Assembly: GCA_963922455.1 (NCBI GenBank)
Contig: CAWUIO010000012.1
Span: forward strand, 1-64,000
Length of the DNA: 64,000 nucleotides
Origin: CAWUIO01 sp963922455
GTDB taxonomy: Bacteria > Bacteroidota > Bacteroidia > Cytophagales > Microscillaceae
Direction of reading: 5' to 3'
Shown: in pieces, positions 1 through 8,279 of the stretch
Layout of the letters: the number at the start of each line of letters is the position of its first letter
Position numbering within the stretch: the first letter of the stretch is position 1
Translations under genes and position numbers: made by a program
Notes under the pieces: model-generated
What the model saw: only the letters and a program-made list of their open reading frames with translations
What the model was told of the DNA's origin: nothing
Databases searched by the model: none

Positions 1-91
1 GGGGAGCCGGCTCGGGGCTTGCCCGACGGCCCGACCCGCGCTGGCACCAAGCTGGAATAGGGCCCAAAAGCACTTGGCGCGGGGAAGCCCC
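1..91 (+). repeat. Interspersed structured repeat, copy 1 (subfamily B, cut by window edge)
   Basis: This is the right part of the repeat family found 13 times in the window. It contains the arm CCCGCGC, a variable loop and the arm GCGCGGG, followed by the constant end GAAGCCCC. The part before the stem (GCCGGCT...GCCCGACGGCCCGAC) resembles copy 8 rather than the majority form, so it is placed in a subfamily B. It ends 2 bp from the stop codon of the minus-strand outer-membrane protein gene, so it would lie in that gene's 3' untranslated region. Confidence 0.75.
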
Positions 92-93
92 AT

Positions 94-1224
94 TTACTTC
101 TTTTGATATAGTTTAAACCGGGGCCGGTAATGCAGATAAACCCCAAAAGAAAATTCGCCCAATTGGTTTTCAAGATCTAGATAAGGTTCTACCCGCAGAC
201 TGATAGAGAAATCTTCACGCACCTGAAAATCTTTGAGCAAACGGATAAACAGCAGCTGGCGCACCTCCTCCAATTGCCCATCGGCTTTGACCGGGAAGGA
301 ACGGTACAAATCGCCCCCTTGGGGAGCCGAAAATTCTTCCCCTCGCCAGTAACTTAAGAGAAGGTCTACTATTTTGTTCTTGATATAGAGATTACTATAA
401 ACCCCTGTTCCTTCCCGTCTTTGCGTGGTATCACTGAAGTCATCCAAATAGATAAGCCCGTAGATATCCCAGCGTACCGAGTGCCAAAAAGGGCTCGAGG
501 GTATTTTCCATTCTAAAGCTGTACCCAAGGCGGCATTGCTTTGATTGCCCCCATTGAGGTCTATGCTCAAGTCCTGGCCCCCCACGTGCTGAATGGTAAA
601 TTGCAGAGGCAAGGACCAGCTAAATTGCTTGGTTTTGATAAACTGCCAATCGGAGACCCACCCACCCTGAATAATTTCAGGCCGACTGCGGTCCCGGGAA
701 ACCGCCTGTTGCCAATCTACCCAAAGCTCCCCTTGAAAGCGCTCCCCCCGATAACGCAGTTGGATGCCCGTTTCTAGAGGGCGTCTTAGCCTTTGCTCGA
801 AAGCTAAGAGGGGCTCGAGGAGTCCGTGCTCTAAAGTGGCCAATAGATTGCCCAGGATAAGGGTAAACCCCTTCTTTTGGTAGCTTAATCGGTAAAAAGG
901 CTCGACTTCTTGAAAGTCTGCATTGCCAAAGTCTTTTTGTAAAAAAGCCCCCAACTCCAGACGGAGAGCAGGGGAAGCCTGGTAGACTAGTTTGGGAGTG
1001 AGCTGATACCCAAAGAAGGTCTCTCCCGATACGATGTCATTAAAGTATTCATTATTACGCAGGTAGCCCAGGTTGGCTAGGCTAAGCGATAGCGAGTTGC
1101 TATCGTATTTAGGGACCTGCCCCTCAAGCAAGGCCGCATTGTCTAATTGGGCCCAAGCTGGGAAATAGGTCAAAAAAGTAAGCAGAAAGACGCAGAAGGG
1201 GATAGATTTCAAAAAAAACCGCAT
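94..1224 (-). CDS. Predicted outer-membrane beta-barrel protein
   Basis: A 376-residue protein with a clear N-terminal signal peptide (residues 1-25, hydrophobic core FCVFLLTFLTYF, cleavage after AWA-Q). The rest consists of alternating aromatic and polar strands (for example GFTLILGNLL, FSWSLPLQFTIQ, VDLLLSYWRG), and it ends in a basic, aromatic C-terminus. This pattern fits an outer-membrane barrel of 14-18 strands. I do not recognise the family and assign no substrate. The gene is transcribed away from recA. Its stop codon almost touches a copy of the interspersed repeat. Confidence 0.7.
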   Translation of the reverse strand: MRFFLKSIPFCVFLLTFLTYFPAWAQLDNAALLEGQVPKYDSNSLSLSLANLGYLRNNEYFNDIVSGETFFGYQLTPKLVYQASPALRLELGAFLQKDFGNADFQEVEPFYRLSYQKKGFTLILGNLLATLEHGLLEPLLAFEQRLRRPLETGIQLRYRGERFQGELWVDWQQAVSRDRSRPEIIQGGWVSDWQFIKTKQFSWSLPLQFTIQHVGGQDLSIDLNGGNQSNAALGTALEWKIPSSPFWHSVRWDIYGLIYLDDFSDTTQRREGTGVYSNLYIKNKIVDLLLSYWRGEEFSAPQGGDLYRSFPVKADGQLEEVRQLLFIRLLKDFQVREDFSISLRVEPYLDLENQLGEFSFGVYLHYRPRFKLYQKK

Positions 1225-1248
1225 AAAAGGCTAAAAAATTGAGAAAAG

Positions 1249-1280
1249 TTAGTTTTTTAAACAGTAAGAATTTATATTTG
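1249..1280 (+). promoter_or_regulatory. Possible Bacteroidota sigma-A promoter for recA
   Basis: TATATTTG at 1273-1280 matches the Bacteroidota -7 consensus TAnnTTTG. TTAG at 1249-1252, 20 nt upstream, is a weak match to the -33 TTTG box. It would give recA a leader of about 130 nt. This is a pattern match only. Confidence 0.3.
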
Positions 1281-1419
1281 CTCAAATAAATATCAAAAAA
1301 GAGAGGCTAAATATAGATTCTTTTTCCTAAATTGCCTAAATATTTAATTTTTAAAAAAGGGAAATAAAGCCTTTTACAAAACTTTTTAGCATTAACAGAG
1401 CATTTAAAAATTCACTCCC

Positions 1420-2499
1420 ATGTCTACATCCAATTCCGAAAAACTAAAGGCCCTGCAAATGACCATAGAGAAGCTGGACAAAGCCTATGGTAAAGGGACC
1501 GTGATGAAATTGAGCGATGAAAAAGTAATCGATATCGCCGCCATTCCCACCGGTTCTCTCTCCCTGGATATCGCCCTGGGAGTGGGGGGGATTCCCCGGG
1601 GCCGGGTGGTTGAAGTGTATGGCCCGGAATCCTCGGGTAAAACAACCTTGGCCATGCATTGCATCGCCGAAGCGCAGAAACTGGGTGGCATTGCCGCCTT
1701 CATAGATGCCGAACACGCCTTTGATAAAACCTACGCCGAACGTTTGGGAATTGATACGGAAAACCTGCTTATTTCCCAGCCAGATAATGGAGAGCAAGCC
1801 CTAGAAATTACCGAGCACCTCATTCGCTCGGGGGCCATTGATATCATCGTGGTAGACTCGGTAGCGGCCCTAGTGCCCAAAGGAGAATTGGAGGGGGAAA
1901 TGGGAGACAGCAAGATGGGATTACAAGCCCGCCTCATGTCTCAAGCCCTTCGGAAGTTGACCGGTACCATCAGTAAAACGGGTTGTTCTTGTATCTTTAT
2001 CAACCAACTCCGGGACAAGATCGGGGTCATGTTTGGTAGCCCGGAAACTACCACCGGGGGAAATGCCCTGAAATTCTATGCTTCGGTACGCTTGGATATT
2101 CGCCGCATTGGCCAGATCAAAGAAAGCGCGGACAATATTCTCGGAAACCGTACCCGGGTCAAAGTGGTGAAAAATAAAGTAGCTCCTCCTTTCAAACAAG
2201 TGGAGTTTGATATCATCTACGGAGAAGGAATTTCTAAAGTAGGAGAAATCCTAGATATTGGGGTAGAGTTGAATATCATCCAAAAATCAGGGTCTTGGTT
2301 TTCGTACAATAATTCCAAATTAGGCCAAGGACGCGAAGCCGTTAAAAATCTTCTGGCCGATAACCCAGAATTGGCCGAAGAATTGGAAATCCAAATCAAA
2401 GCCGTAGCCCGGGGTGAAGATCCGAAAGAAGCCCTCAAAGCCCGCAGTAATGGGAAGCCCAAGAAGGGAGATGGAAAGAAGGAGGCAGAGAAGGTGTAG
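1420..2499 (+). CDS. recA: Recombinase RecA
   Basis: A 359-residue RecA, close to the 353 residues of the E. coli protein. The Walker A motif GPESSGKT lies at residues 68-75, followed by the conserved DAEHAFD segment, the Walker B region DIIVVDSVAALVP, the L1/L2 DNA-binding region with EGEMGDSKMGLQARLMSQALRKL (split here by the reading of both loops) and the FINQLRDKIGVMFGSPETTTGG block. The C-terminus is lysine- and glutamate-rich, as in other RecA proteins, where such tails tune activity. It acts in the cytoplasm in homologous recombination and SOS induction. No SOS box is recognised upstream; Bacteroidota often lack a classical LexA circuit. Confidence 0.98.
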   Translation: MSTSNSEKLKALQMTIEKLDKAYGKGTVMKLSDEKVIDIAAIPTGSLSLDIALGVGGIPRGRVVEVYGPESSGKTTLAMHCIAEAQKLGGIAAFIDAEHAFDKTYAERLGIDTENLLISQPDNGEQALEITEHLIRSGAIDIIVVDSVAALVPKGELEGEMGDSKMGLQARLMSQALRKLTGTISKTGCSCIFINQLRDKIGVMFGSPETTTGGNALKFYASVRLDIRRIGQIKESADNILGNRTRVKVVKNKVAPPFKQVEFDIIYGEGISKVGEILDIGVELNIIQKSGSWFSYNNSKLGQGREAVKNLLADNPELAEELEIQIKAVARGEDPKEALKARSNGKPKKGDGKKEAEKV

Positions 2500-2533
2500 G
2501 AAACTAAGAGTTAACTTCTAGCCAGTTAATTTT

Positions 2534-2911
2534 ATGAAGTTTATAAACTTCACAAGCCTACTTTGGTTTATATACTATATCCATTACGTAAACCTTGGTT
2601 GGCTTGTGAAAGTGTATTGGACCAACATAGAATATGAGCACTGTCCCGGACATCCTGATTATGGTACCTTGGCTGGAGGAGAAGTTTTTGTATTTCTCAA
2701 AGCCCAAGACGCCCTAGGAGTATTGGCCAAGGTATACCCAGCCCTAGAAAAACGAAAACTAGCCGTAGTTTCCATAGATTTTATATCCTCTTACAGTAGT
2801 GTTTTCTGGGATACTCCCGAAGAAGCGTCTTATTATGGAAGTTTGGCCCAAAGGGCAGAGGAAAGCTCCGAAGTTATTTTTGATGTGTTTTGTGCTTACG
2901 AACCCGATTAA
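2534..2911 (+). CDS. Hypothetical protein of about 100-125 residues
   Basis: A short reading frame 34 bp downstream of recA on the same strand. From the first ATG it encodes 125 residues. The first 24 residues are hydrophobic and aromatic and fit poorly with the rest, so a GTG start at 2606 giving about 101 residues (VKVYWTNIEYEH...) is a reasonable alternative. The body looks like a small soluble alpha/beta protein (FVFLKAQDALGVLAKVYPAL, KLAVVSIDFIS). I do not recognise a family. It may be co-transcribed with recA. Confidence 0.5.
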   Translation: MKFINFTSLLWFIYYIHYVNLGWLVKVYWTNIEYEHCPGHPDYGTLAGGEVFVFLKAQDALGVLAKVYPALEKRKLAVVSIDFISSYSSVFWDTPEEASYYGSLAQRAEESSEVIFDVFCAYEPD

Positions 2912-3054
2912 ATCCATCCAAATCAGGATCAAGTCATGCATATGCCCCAAGACTGGTTCTCCGTGCCCGCAGCCGCGGTAAAACGTATTCTTCCTTTTCC
3001 ATTTTTGCATATCCGGTTTTCTGCTTAACTTCCCTCTTCACGAAATGTAAGATT

Positions 3055-4287
3055 ATGCAGAAATTGTTTACGCTGATTTTAGCCATAAGCCTGTTAGGGA
3101 TAATCATCCCTTCGCACGCCCAATCTAAAAAAGCCAACTATTATCCAGGCTTTGGGGATGACTGGGAAACCCGAAAACCCCAAGAACTTAATATGGACGA
3201 AAGCCTCCTCCAAGAAGCGGTCCAGTTTGCCATAGAAAGTGAGACGAAGGCACCCCGAAACCTGGAAGTAAACCATTATTTGAGTTTTGGCCGGGAGCCT
3301 TTTGGCGATGCCGTAGGTCCGCACAAAGAACGAGGGGACCCCTCCGGGATTATTTTACGTAAAGGCTATATCGTAGCCGAATGGGGAGAGCCTTACCGGG
3401 TAGATATGACCTTTAGTGTCAGTAAAAGCTTTCTTTCAAGTACCGTAGGACTCGCTTATGACCGGGGTATGATCCCTAACCTGGACGAAAAAGTATATAA
3501 AGCGATGGCACCTGTGATTATGGTCCGCCCTGACCCTGGATCAAACCGGGCCGATCAATTTGCTGAGCCAAAAGTGTATGAACCTTTCCAGACCGAGCAC
3601 AACCAAAAAATTTCTTGGAACCATCTCTTACGCCAGACCAGTGATTGGGAAGGCACGCTCTGGGGTAAACCCGATTGGGCCGACCGGCCCTCCAAAACCC
3701 CCTCCGAATGGCTAGAAAGGGAACGGCACGAACCGGGCACCGTTTACAAATACAATGATGTTCGGGTAAATGTCCTAGCCTTGGCCGCCACCAATATCTG
3801 GCGTCGTCCCTTACCTCAGGTACTCAAGGAATATATCATGGATCCCATTGGAGCCTCTCCTTCTTGGCGTTGGCTTGGCTATGAAAATTCTTGGATTGTT
3901 CTCGACGGTCAAATGGTACAAGTGGTAAGCGGAGGTGGTCACTGGGGAGGAGGCATGATGATTTCTGCCCGTGACCAGGCCCGTTTTGGCCTGCTCACCC
4001 TTCGTCGTGGGCAGTGGAAAGGTCGGCAAATTCTTTCCGAAAAGTGGGTAAGCCAAGCCTTAACCCCTACTCAGGCCCGGCCTACTTACGGGTTTATGAA
4101 TTGGTTTCTCAATACCGACAAACAACTGTACAGCAATGCCCCCGAAAGTGCATTTGCCCATTTAGGCGCGGGTACCAATATGGTTTACGTTGATCCCGAG
4201 CACGACCTGGTGGTGGTAGCCCGCTGGATTGACCGCAATGCCCTCAATGATTTGATAGGGAAAGTCATTGCATCCATTAAAAAGTAG
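3055..4287 (+). CDS. Secreted serine hydrolase, beta-lactamase (class C/esterase) fold
   Basis: A 410-residue protein. The ATG at 3055 is chosen because it is followed by a signal peptide (hydrophobic LFTLILAISLLGIIIP, cleavage near SHAQS); an in-frame extension further upstream has no signal character. The catalytic SxxK motif is SVSK within MTFSVSKSFLS, the second motif is the tyrosine of YKYNDVRVN, and HLGAGTNMVYVDPEHDLVVV at the C-terminus is the usual last block of this family. Enzymes of this group are penicillin-binding-protein-like carboxypeptidases, esterases or peptidases. The substrate cannot be told, and clinical beta-lactamase activity should not be assumed. Confidence 0.85.
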   Translation: MQKLFTLILAISLLGIIIPSHAQSKKANYYPGFGDDWETRKPQELNMDESLLQEAVQFAIESETKAPRNLEVNHYLSFGREPFGDAVGPHKERGDPSGIILRKGYIVAEWGEPYRVDMTFSVSKSFLSSTVGLAYDRGMIPNLDEKVYKAMAPVIMVRPDPGSNRADQFAEPKVYEPFQTEHNQKISWNHLLRQTSDWEGTLWGKPDWADRPSKTPSEWLERERHEPGTVYKYNDVRVNVLALAATNIWRRPLPQVLKEYIMDPIGASPSWRWLGYENSWIVLDGQMVQVVSGGGHWGGGMMISARDQARFGLLTLRRGQWKGRQILSEKWVSQALTPTQARPTYGFMNWFLNTDKQLYSNAPESAFAHLGAGTNMVYVDPEHDLVVVARWIDRNALNDLIGKVIASIKK

Positions 4288-4319
4288 GGCATGTGCTGTA
4301 AGCGAAGTTTTTTAAGCTA

Positions 4320-4448
4320 GGGGCTTGCCCGCGCTAGTACATCTGTACCAAAGAAGTACTAATCTCTAAGCGCGGGCCGGGCTCTCGCTACTCGCTGCCT
4401 ATGCCCGCAAGGCCTACACGAGCTCAAACAGGCCGCTCCATCCCTAAC
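4320..4448 (-). repeat. Interspersed structured repeat, copy 2
   Basis: On the plus strand it reads GGGGCTTGCCCGCGC, a 30-nt variable loop, then GCGCGGGCCGGGCT, then the CGCTACTCGC block and the conserved CAGGCCGCTCCATCCCTAA end. The middle is of the type with CTACACGAGCTC, as in copies 6 and 9. It begins 32 bp after the stop of the serine hydrolase gene, in the same sense as that gene. Confidence 0.85.
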
Positions 4449-4569
4449 GGGGTATGCGCAGGCGCACAAGTCTTTGCAATGACATTTCAAACGGGTAATT
4501 TATCTTGAATCCGTATTTTTTTAAAGTACTGAAAATCAGAAAATTATAAGTAATGTCATAGGTAGCCAA

Positions 4570-4607
4570 AAGAAAAAAGGGAGAAGCGTATACACCGCTT
4601 TCTCCCT
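4570..4607 (-). terminator. Rho-independent terminator of the carbonic anhydrase gene
   Basis: On the minus strand, a GGGAGAAAGCG / CGCTTCTCCC hairpin is followed by TTTTTTCTTTT. It lies 20 bp after the carbonic anhydrase stop codon. Confidence 0.8.
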
Positions 4608-4627
4608 AATCTTAATCTGTACGTTTA

Positions 4628-5209
4628 CTAAGCTTGGGCTTCTGCCAAAAAGTCAACCTTTCCACTATCCAAGTTATAGTAGGCCGAGACGATTTTTACT
4701 TTCCCTTCTCGTACGGCGCCTCCTATAATAGCCGAGCGACTGATTAAATCTTGAGCATTCATTTCGGCATTTTTCTTCACTACATCGTTCACCTCAGCTC
4801 CATCTCCTGAGGCAGCAATGGCTGGCACAATATGGGCAACTAAGGTATTCAAATTATACCCATTATCTCCCCCTTGAATTGCGGCTGTCACGGCACCACA
4901 GCTTTGATGGCCCATGACCACAATTACTGGAGTACCCAAGTGGGCCACCGCATATTCAATACTGGCAATGGTGGTCGTATCGGCAATATTCCCGGCTACC
5001 CTTAAAACGAAGAGTTCTCCTAGCCCCGTATCAAAGGCAAGCTCGGGCACAACCCGACTATCGGCACAACTTAAAATGATAGCATAAGGACTTTGACCAC
5101 TTGTTAAGGAAGAACGACGGTTACTATCTTGCAATTTCCCATCCAACTCATCGGCTACGAAGCGGGCATTCCCCTCCTCGAGCCGAGTCATTACTTCTTG
5201 AATTGTCAT
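4628..5209 (-). CDS. Beta-class carbonic anhydrase
   Basis: A 193-residue protein that interconverts carbon dioxide and bicarbonate in the cytoplasm. The zinc ligands and catalytic dyad of the beta class are all present: C48, D50 and R52 in CADSRV, and H101 and C104 in GHQSCGAV. The length is typical of the small bacterial form. It is followed by a strong terminator and is probably monocistronic; the next gene upstream, an alpha/beta hydrolase, reads the same way but 67 bp away. Bicarbonate supply may serve the carboxylases encoded elsewhere in the window (carA product, acyl-CoA carboxylase). Confidence 0.93.
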   Translation of the reverse strand: MTIQEVMTRLEEGNARFVADELDGKLQDSNRRSSLTSGQSPYAIILSCADSRVVPELAFDTGLGELFVLRVAGNIADTTTIASIEYAVAHLGTPVIVVMGHQSCGAVTAAIQGGDNGYNLNTLVAHIVPAIAASGDGAEVNDVVKKNAEMNAQDLISRSAIIGGAVREGKVKIVSAYYNLDSGKVDFLAEAQA

Positions 5210-5276
5210 AATGCAATATTTTTTTTTAATAAACGAGTTTTTTCATTGCAATAATAGGAGAAATTTTGATAATCGC

Positions 5277-6785
5277 TTATTCTAGACGATAGCTTGGCTT
5301 CTTTATTTGTTCAAAACAGTCTAATGCCGGCATTTGATGGGGATTTTGAAAAAAAGCTTGAACCGTATGCATGCCGCAGGGATTATCCCAAAAAGTACTC
5401 GGGGTATGGTGGTACCCCTGAAAGACCAGATGAAAGGCATGGGGCAGGTTACTTAGCATATTGGCGGCCCACCGGGGGGGCGTATCCGGATCAAAGGCTC
5501 CGCTAATCAGTAATACGGGCAGCTTACTCAAAACGGCTTTATCTTCTTGAGCGGGACGTACTTTAACCTGCCACACATCACATATAGCTTGTTCATAAAG
5601 CAAAGGGGAAGTTTCTTTCAAAGCCCCCGCCAATGATTGCTGGCTCTCTAGCAGCGAATCAGTAACAAAGGGCAGTTCCTCACTACACCACACCGATAAA
5701 CGCATCCCCAGCCCAATCCCTTGGGGGGTACCCTCAGCAAAACTTTTGATCTGTTCTTTTAAATAAGCATAGTCTCCACCCATCACTTGCTCAAGTCTCC
5801 AAGGCATGTCTGGTATTTCATAGGTGTTTGAAGGATAGATCAGGGCTAGCATTTCATAAGCCCCCAATTGATATGTTACCTCTTCTCCGCTTTTGGGCTG
5901 CTTTACGCTTAGGGAGAGCGCTTGCTTATTGGCAGCTTCCATGAACTCCAAAAAACGGCTTTTCAATTCGGGAAAAGTAGTATTACAAAGGGTATCTTCT
6001 GCACAATCCTGGAGGAGGGCTATACTGGCTTCCCAGAGGTTTCGAGTATTTTCTGCATCATAATGTGACTCTAAGGGCAGGGGGGAGTCCATAACGACAC
6101 TGCGTATTGCCGCAGGATAATCGCGCATCAAGACTTGAGCAATTTTGGTGCTGTAAGACAAGCCGTAAAAATTGTAAGACTCGATGCCTAATAATTTGCG
6201 TAGGTCTTCCATATCGGCCGCAATGGCTTCGGTGTGGTAAGCGTTTAGTTGGATTCCTTTTTTACGTAATTTATCTTGGCATTTCTGACTGGCTATCCGT
6301 TTCTTTTCTATTAACTCGGTATCCTTTAGGTTTTGGCTTATGCCAAGCTGGATGGCCTTGGCCAACTCTGGACAGTTTAAAGAAGGTTGGGCATACTGGG
6401 TTCCCCTTTGCTCAAAGATGATCAAGTCTCGATCGTCGAGGTAACTGTAATAGTTGGTATACCGTGCCAATTGCATACTACTGGTGCCAGGCCCCCCCAA
6501 GGTCATAATAATTGGATCGGGAGCGGGCTGGGAGCTACGGCTTTTAAAATGAAAAAAAGGCAAACGGATAATTTTACTGTCTGCTCTTGTCCGGTCTTCA
6601 GGTACTAGCAAATAGCCAAACTGGTGAATACGTTCTTTGGGAATTTGAAAGAGTGACTTTTTTGCGTACTCAATTCGAGGTATGGAGCGCTTCGGTTTTT
6701 GCCCCCATACTTGACTTGGTGGGCAAAATAGAAAAAGACCAAGCCCCATCAGGAAGGCCATCAGACGATACGAAAATGTGTACAT
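5277..6785 (-). CDS. Exported alpha/beta hydrolase, S33 (tripeptidyl/proline aminopeptidase-like) family
   Basis: A 502-residue protein with a signal peptide (residues 1-28, ending VWGQ). It has the oxyanion loop MTLGGPGTS, the DLIIFEQRGTQYA strand, the nucleophile elbow GLSYST with serine at about residue 210, and, after a cap domain, the acid in LLISGAFDPDTPP and histidine in GYHHTPS. The C-terminal part matches the TAP-like C-terminal domain seen in secreted S33 peptidases. It probably releases short peptides or residues from oligopeptides in the periplasm. A perfect 24-bp palindrome lies 60 bp upstream of the start. Confidence 0.85.
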   Translation of the reverse strand: MYTFSYRLMAFLMGLGLFLFCPPSQVWGQKPKRSIPRIEYAKKSLFQIPKERIHQFGYLLVPEDRTRADSKIIRLPFFHFKSRSSQPAPDPIIMTLGGPGTSSMQLARYTNYYSYLDDRDLIIFEQRGTQYAQPSLNCPELAKAIQLGISQNLKDTELIEKKRIASQKCQDKLRKKGIQLNAYHTEAIAADMEDLRKLLGIESYNFYGLSYSTKIAQVLMRDYPAAIRSVVMDSPLPLESHYDAENTRNLWEASIALLQDCAEDTLCNTTFPELKSRFLEFMEAANKQALSLSVKQPKSGEEVTYQLGAYEMLALIYPSNTYEIPDMPWRLEQVMGGDYAYLKEQIKSFAEGTPQGIGLGMRLSVWCSEELPFVTDSLLESQQSLAGALKETSPLLYEQAICDVWQVKVRPAQEDKAVLSKLPVLLISGAFDPDTPPRWAANMLSNLPHAFHLVFQGYHHTPSTFWDNPCGMHTVQAFFQNPHQMPALDCFEQIKKPSYRLE

Positions 6786-6844
6786 GGTATTTATGGAATG
6801 ATAGTTTAAGAAAGGGGCAAGCTAGCTTAAATAGGCTTTTGGGA

Positions 6845-6868
6845 GGGTTCAATTAGCTAATTGAACCC
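6845..6868. promoter_or_regulatory. Perfect 24-bp palindrome between regulator and hydrolase genes
   Basis: The arms GGGTTCAATTAG and CTAATTGAACCC are perfectly complementary with no loop. It lies 38 bp after the stop of the AraC-type gene and about 60 bp before the hydrolase start. There is no T-run on the minus strand, so an operator site is as likely as a terminator hairpin. Confidence 0.45.
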
Positions 6869-6905
6869 AAATTGTGCCCAAAAAAGCCGATTTTACCGAG
6901 GTGTC

Positions 6906-8033
6906 CTAGTTTTTTAAATCCTTAGGGGAGATGCCGAGATGCTTTTTGATTGCCCGGTCAAAGGAGGATTTGGAGTTAAAACCGGCTTCATAGGCCAGCC
7001 CTAATAAAGTAAACTGGGCACGGGTGTCTTCTCTGACAAGCCTTTGTACTTCTTCTACCCGGTAGGTATTGATAAAGTCATGAAACTTCATCTGGATAAT
7101 CCACTTGAGGCATTTGCTGAGTCTGTAGGGTTTTACTTGCAAGTGGGCTGCGAGCTTGGGCAAGTTAAGTTCAGGGTCTTTATACACCCCTTCTTCTTGC
7201 ATGAGTATTTTTAGCTGCCGAGCTAATTTCTCTAAAGATTTTTGCTCATCCAGGGTAAGTTCTTGCTTGATTTCCAGACTTTTCACTTCTTTTTGCTCAA
7301 ATCCTCGGAAGCCCATCCAGTAGACCAAAAGCGCCACTCCCAAGAAAAAGGGATAGTAGTAAAAGCTCTCAAAATAAAAATAAAAAGGATCACTTAAGAT
7401 ATCAAAGCGGAAAAAGTCAATCAGCATAATAAGCAAGAACAAGCCAAAATAGACCCGAAAGATCCGAATCATGTGGCTTATCCAGGAGGCTTTTTCTGGG
7501 CTCAGGCGGGTATTCTGGGGTAATACACGGAGGAGAGCTTCGGCCCGGAAAGTATATACGAGAATAAGTCCGCTGGCTACAGCATATTGGGTGGGGTAGT
7601 TCATCCAAACCATGTACCCCCAATAGCCCAGCCAAGAAATACTCTCCTTGGTCCCATCCCAGTAAAAGTTTTGGGCCCGAACAAAATTACTGATGAGCAA
7701 TTGCAGGGCGAAAGGAATAAAATGGAGGTAATCTTTTTTGAGAAACGAGCGCTCCGGATGGGTATGGGATCGGATGTAAAAAAAGATGAGTGGGCCATAT
7801 AGCCAATTGATATCCAGAAACCAATGGTACCAAATATCATATTTCCCAATACCAAAGGGGATCAGGATCTCTTTGAGCAGGCGATAACACAAGGCAAAAA
7901 GGATCCAAGCAAGCCAAGTACTGGCCTTTTTTTCCTCCCCAGGATGTAAGAGTAGCATAAACCCGTAGAAAATTCCTTGAAAGGTGCCAATACTCAGGAG
8001 TATGAGGAATAAAACCGTAGAGATGCTCATCAA
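6906..8033 (-). CDS. Membrane-anchored AraC-family transcriptional regulator
   Basis: A 375-residue protein. The N-terminal two thirds holds about seven hydrophobic segments (for example VLFLILLSIGTFQGIF, FGLFLLIMLIDFF, YYPFFLGVALLVYWMG). Residues 270-375 form an AraC-type double helix-turn-helix, with LNLPKLAAHLQVKPYRLSKCL as the first and FTLLGLAYEAGFNSKSSFDRAIKKHLGISPKDL as the second element. This architecture is common in Bacteroidota and is thought to link a membrane-sensed signal to transcription. The ligand and targets are not visible; the hydrolase downstream is a candidate. Two adjacent ATG codons are possible starts. Confidence 0.88.
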   Translation of the reverse strand: MMSISTVLFLILLSIGTFQGIFYGFMLLLHPGEEKKASTWLAWILFALCYRLLKEILIPFGIGKYDIWYHWFLDINWLYGPLIFFYIRSHTHPERSFLKKDYLHFIPFALQLLISNFVRAQNFYWDGTKESISWLGYWGYMVWMNYPTQYAVASGLILVYTFRAEALLRVLPQNTRLSPEKASWISHMIRIFRVYFGLFLLIMLIDFFRFDILSDPFYFYFESFYYYPFFLGVALLVYWMGFRGFEQKEVKSLEIKQELTLDEQKSLEKLARQLKILMQEEGVYKDPELNLPKLAAHLQVKPYRLSKCLKWIIQMKFHDFINTYRVEEVQRLVREDTRAQFTLLGLAYEAGFNSKSSFDRAIKKHLGISPKDLKN

Positions 8034-8148
8034 TCGGGATACATACGTGTATAAAACCTACGTAATTTACTTCAAAACAGATGCTAGGGCAAGGCTACCC
8101 GGCTGCTCCTAGGTACATGCGGGGGAATTTGCCCAAAAAGGGGGCTTT

Positions 8149-8278
8149 GGCTGAGGGATAGAGCGGCCTGTTTGAGCCCGCCGCAGGAGGTGGGGAGGCC
8201 GGCGAGTAGCGAAAGCCCGACCCCGACGGCAGCCAAAGGGCTACCTGATCCATTTTTTCATCGCCGGGGGCAGCCCCA
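8149..8278 (+). repeat. Interspersed structured repeat, copy 3
   Basis: Starts GGCTGAGGGATAGAGCGGCCTG, continues with the GCCCGCCG...CGGCGAGTAGCGAAAGCCCGAC block and ends with the CCGGGGGCAGCCCC arm. The stem is the CCCCG-type isoform with a small insertion in one arm. It ends 1 bp before the stop codon of the minus-strand DUF4249 gene. Confidence 0.85.
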
Positions 8279-8279
8279 A

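Noticed and set aside
2890..3054. Upstream extension of the serine hydrolase gene
   Set aside because: The extension overlaps the preceding small gene and hides the clear signal peptide that starts at 3055.
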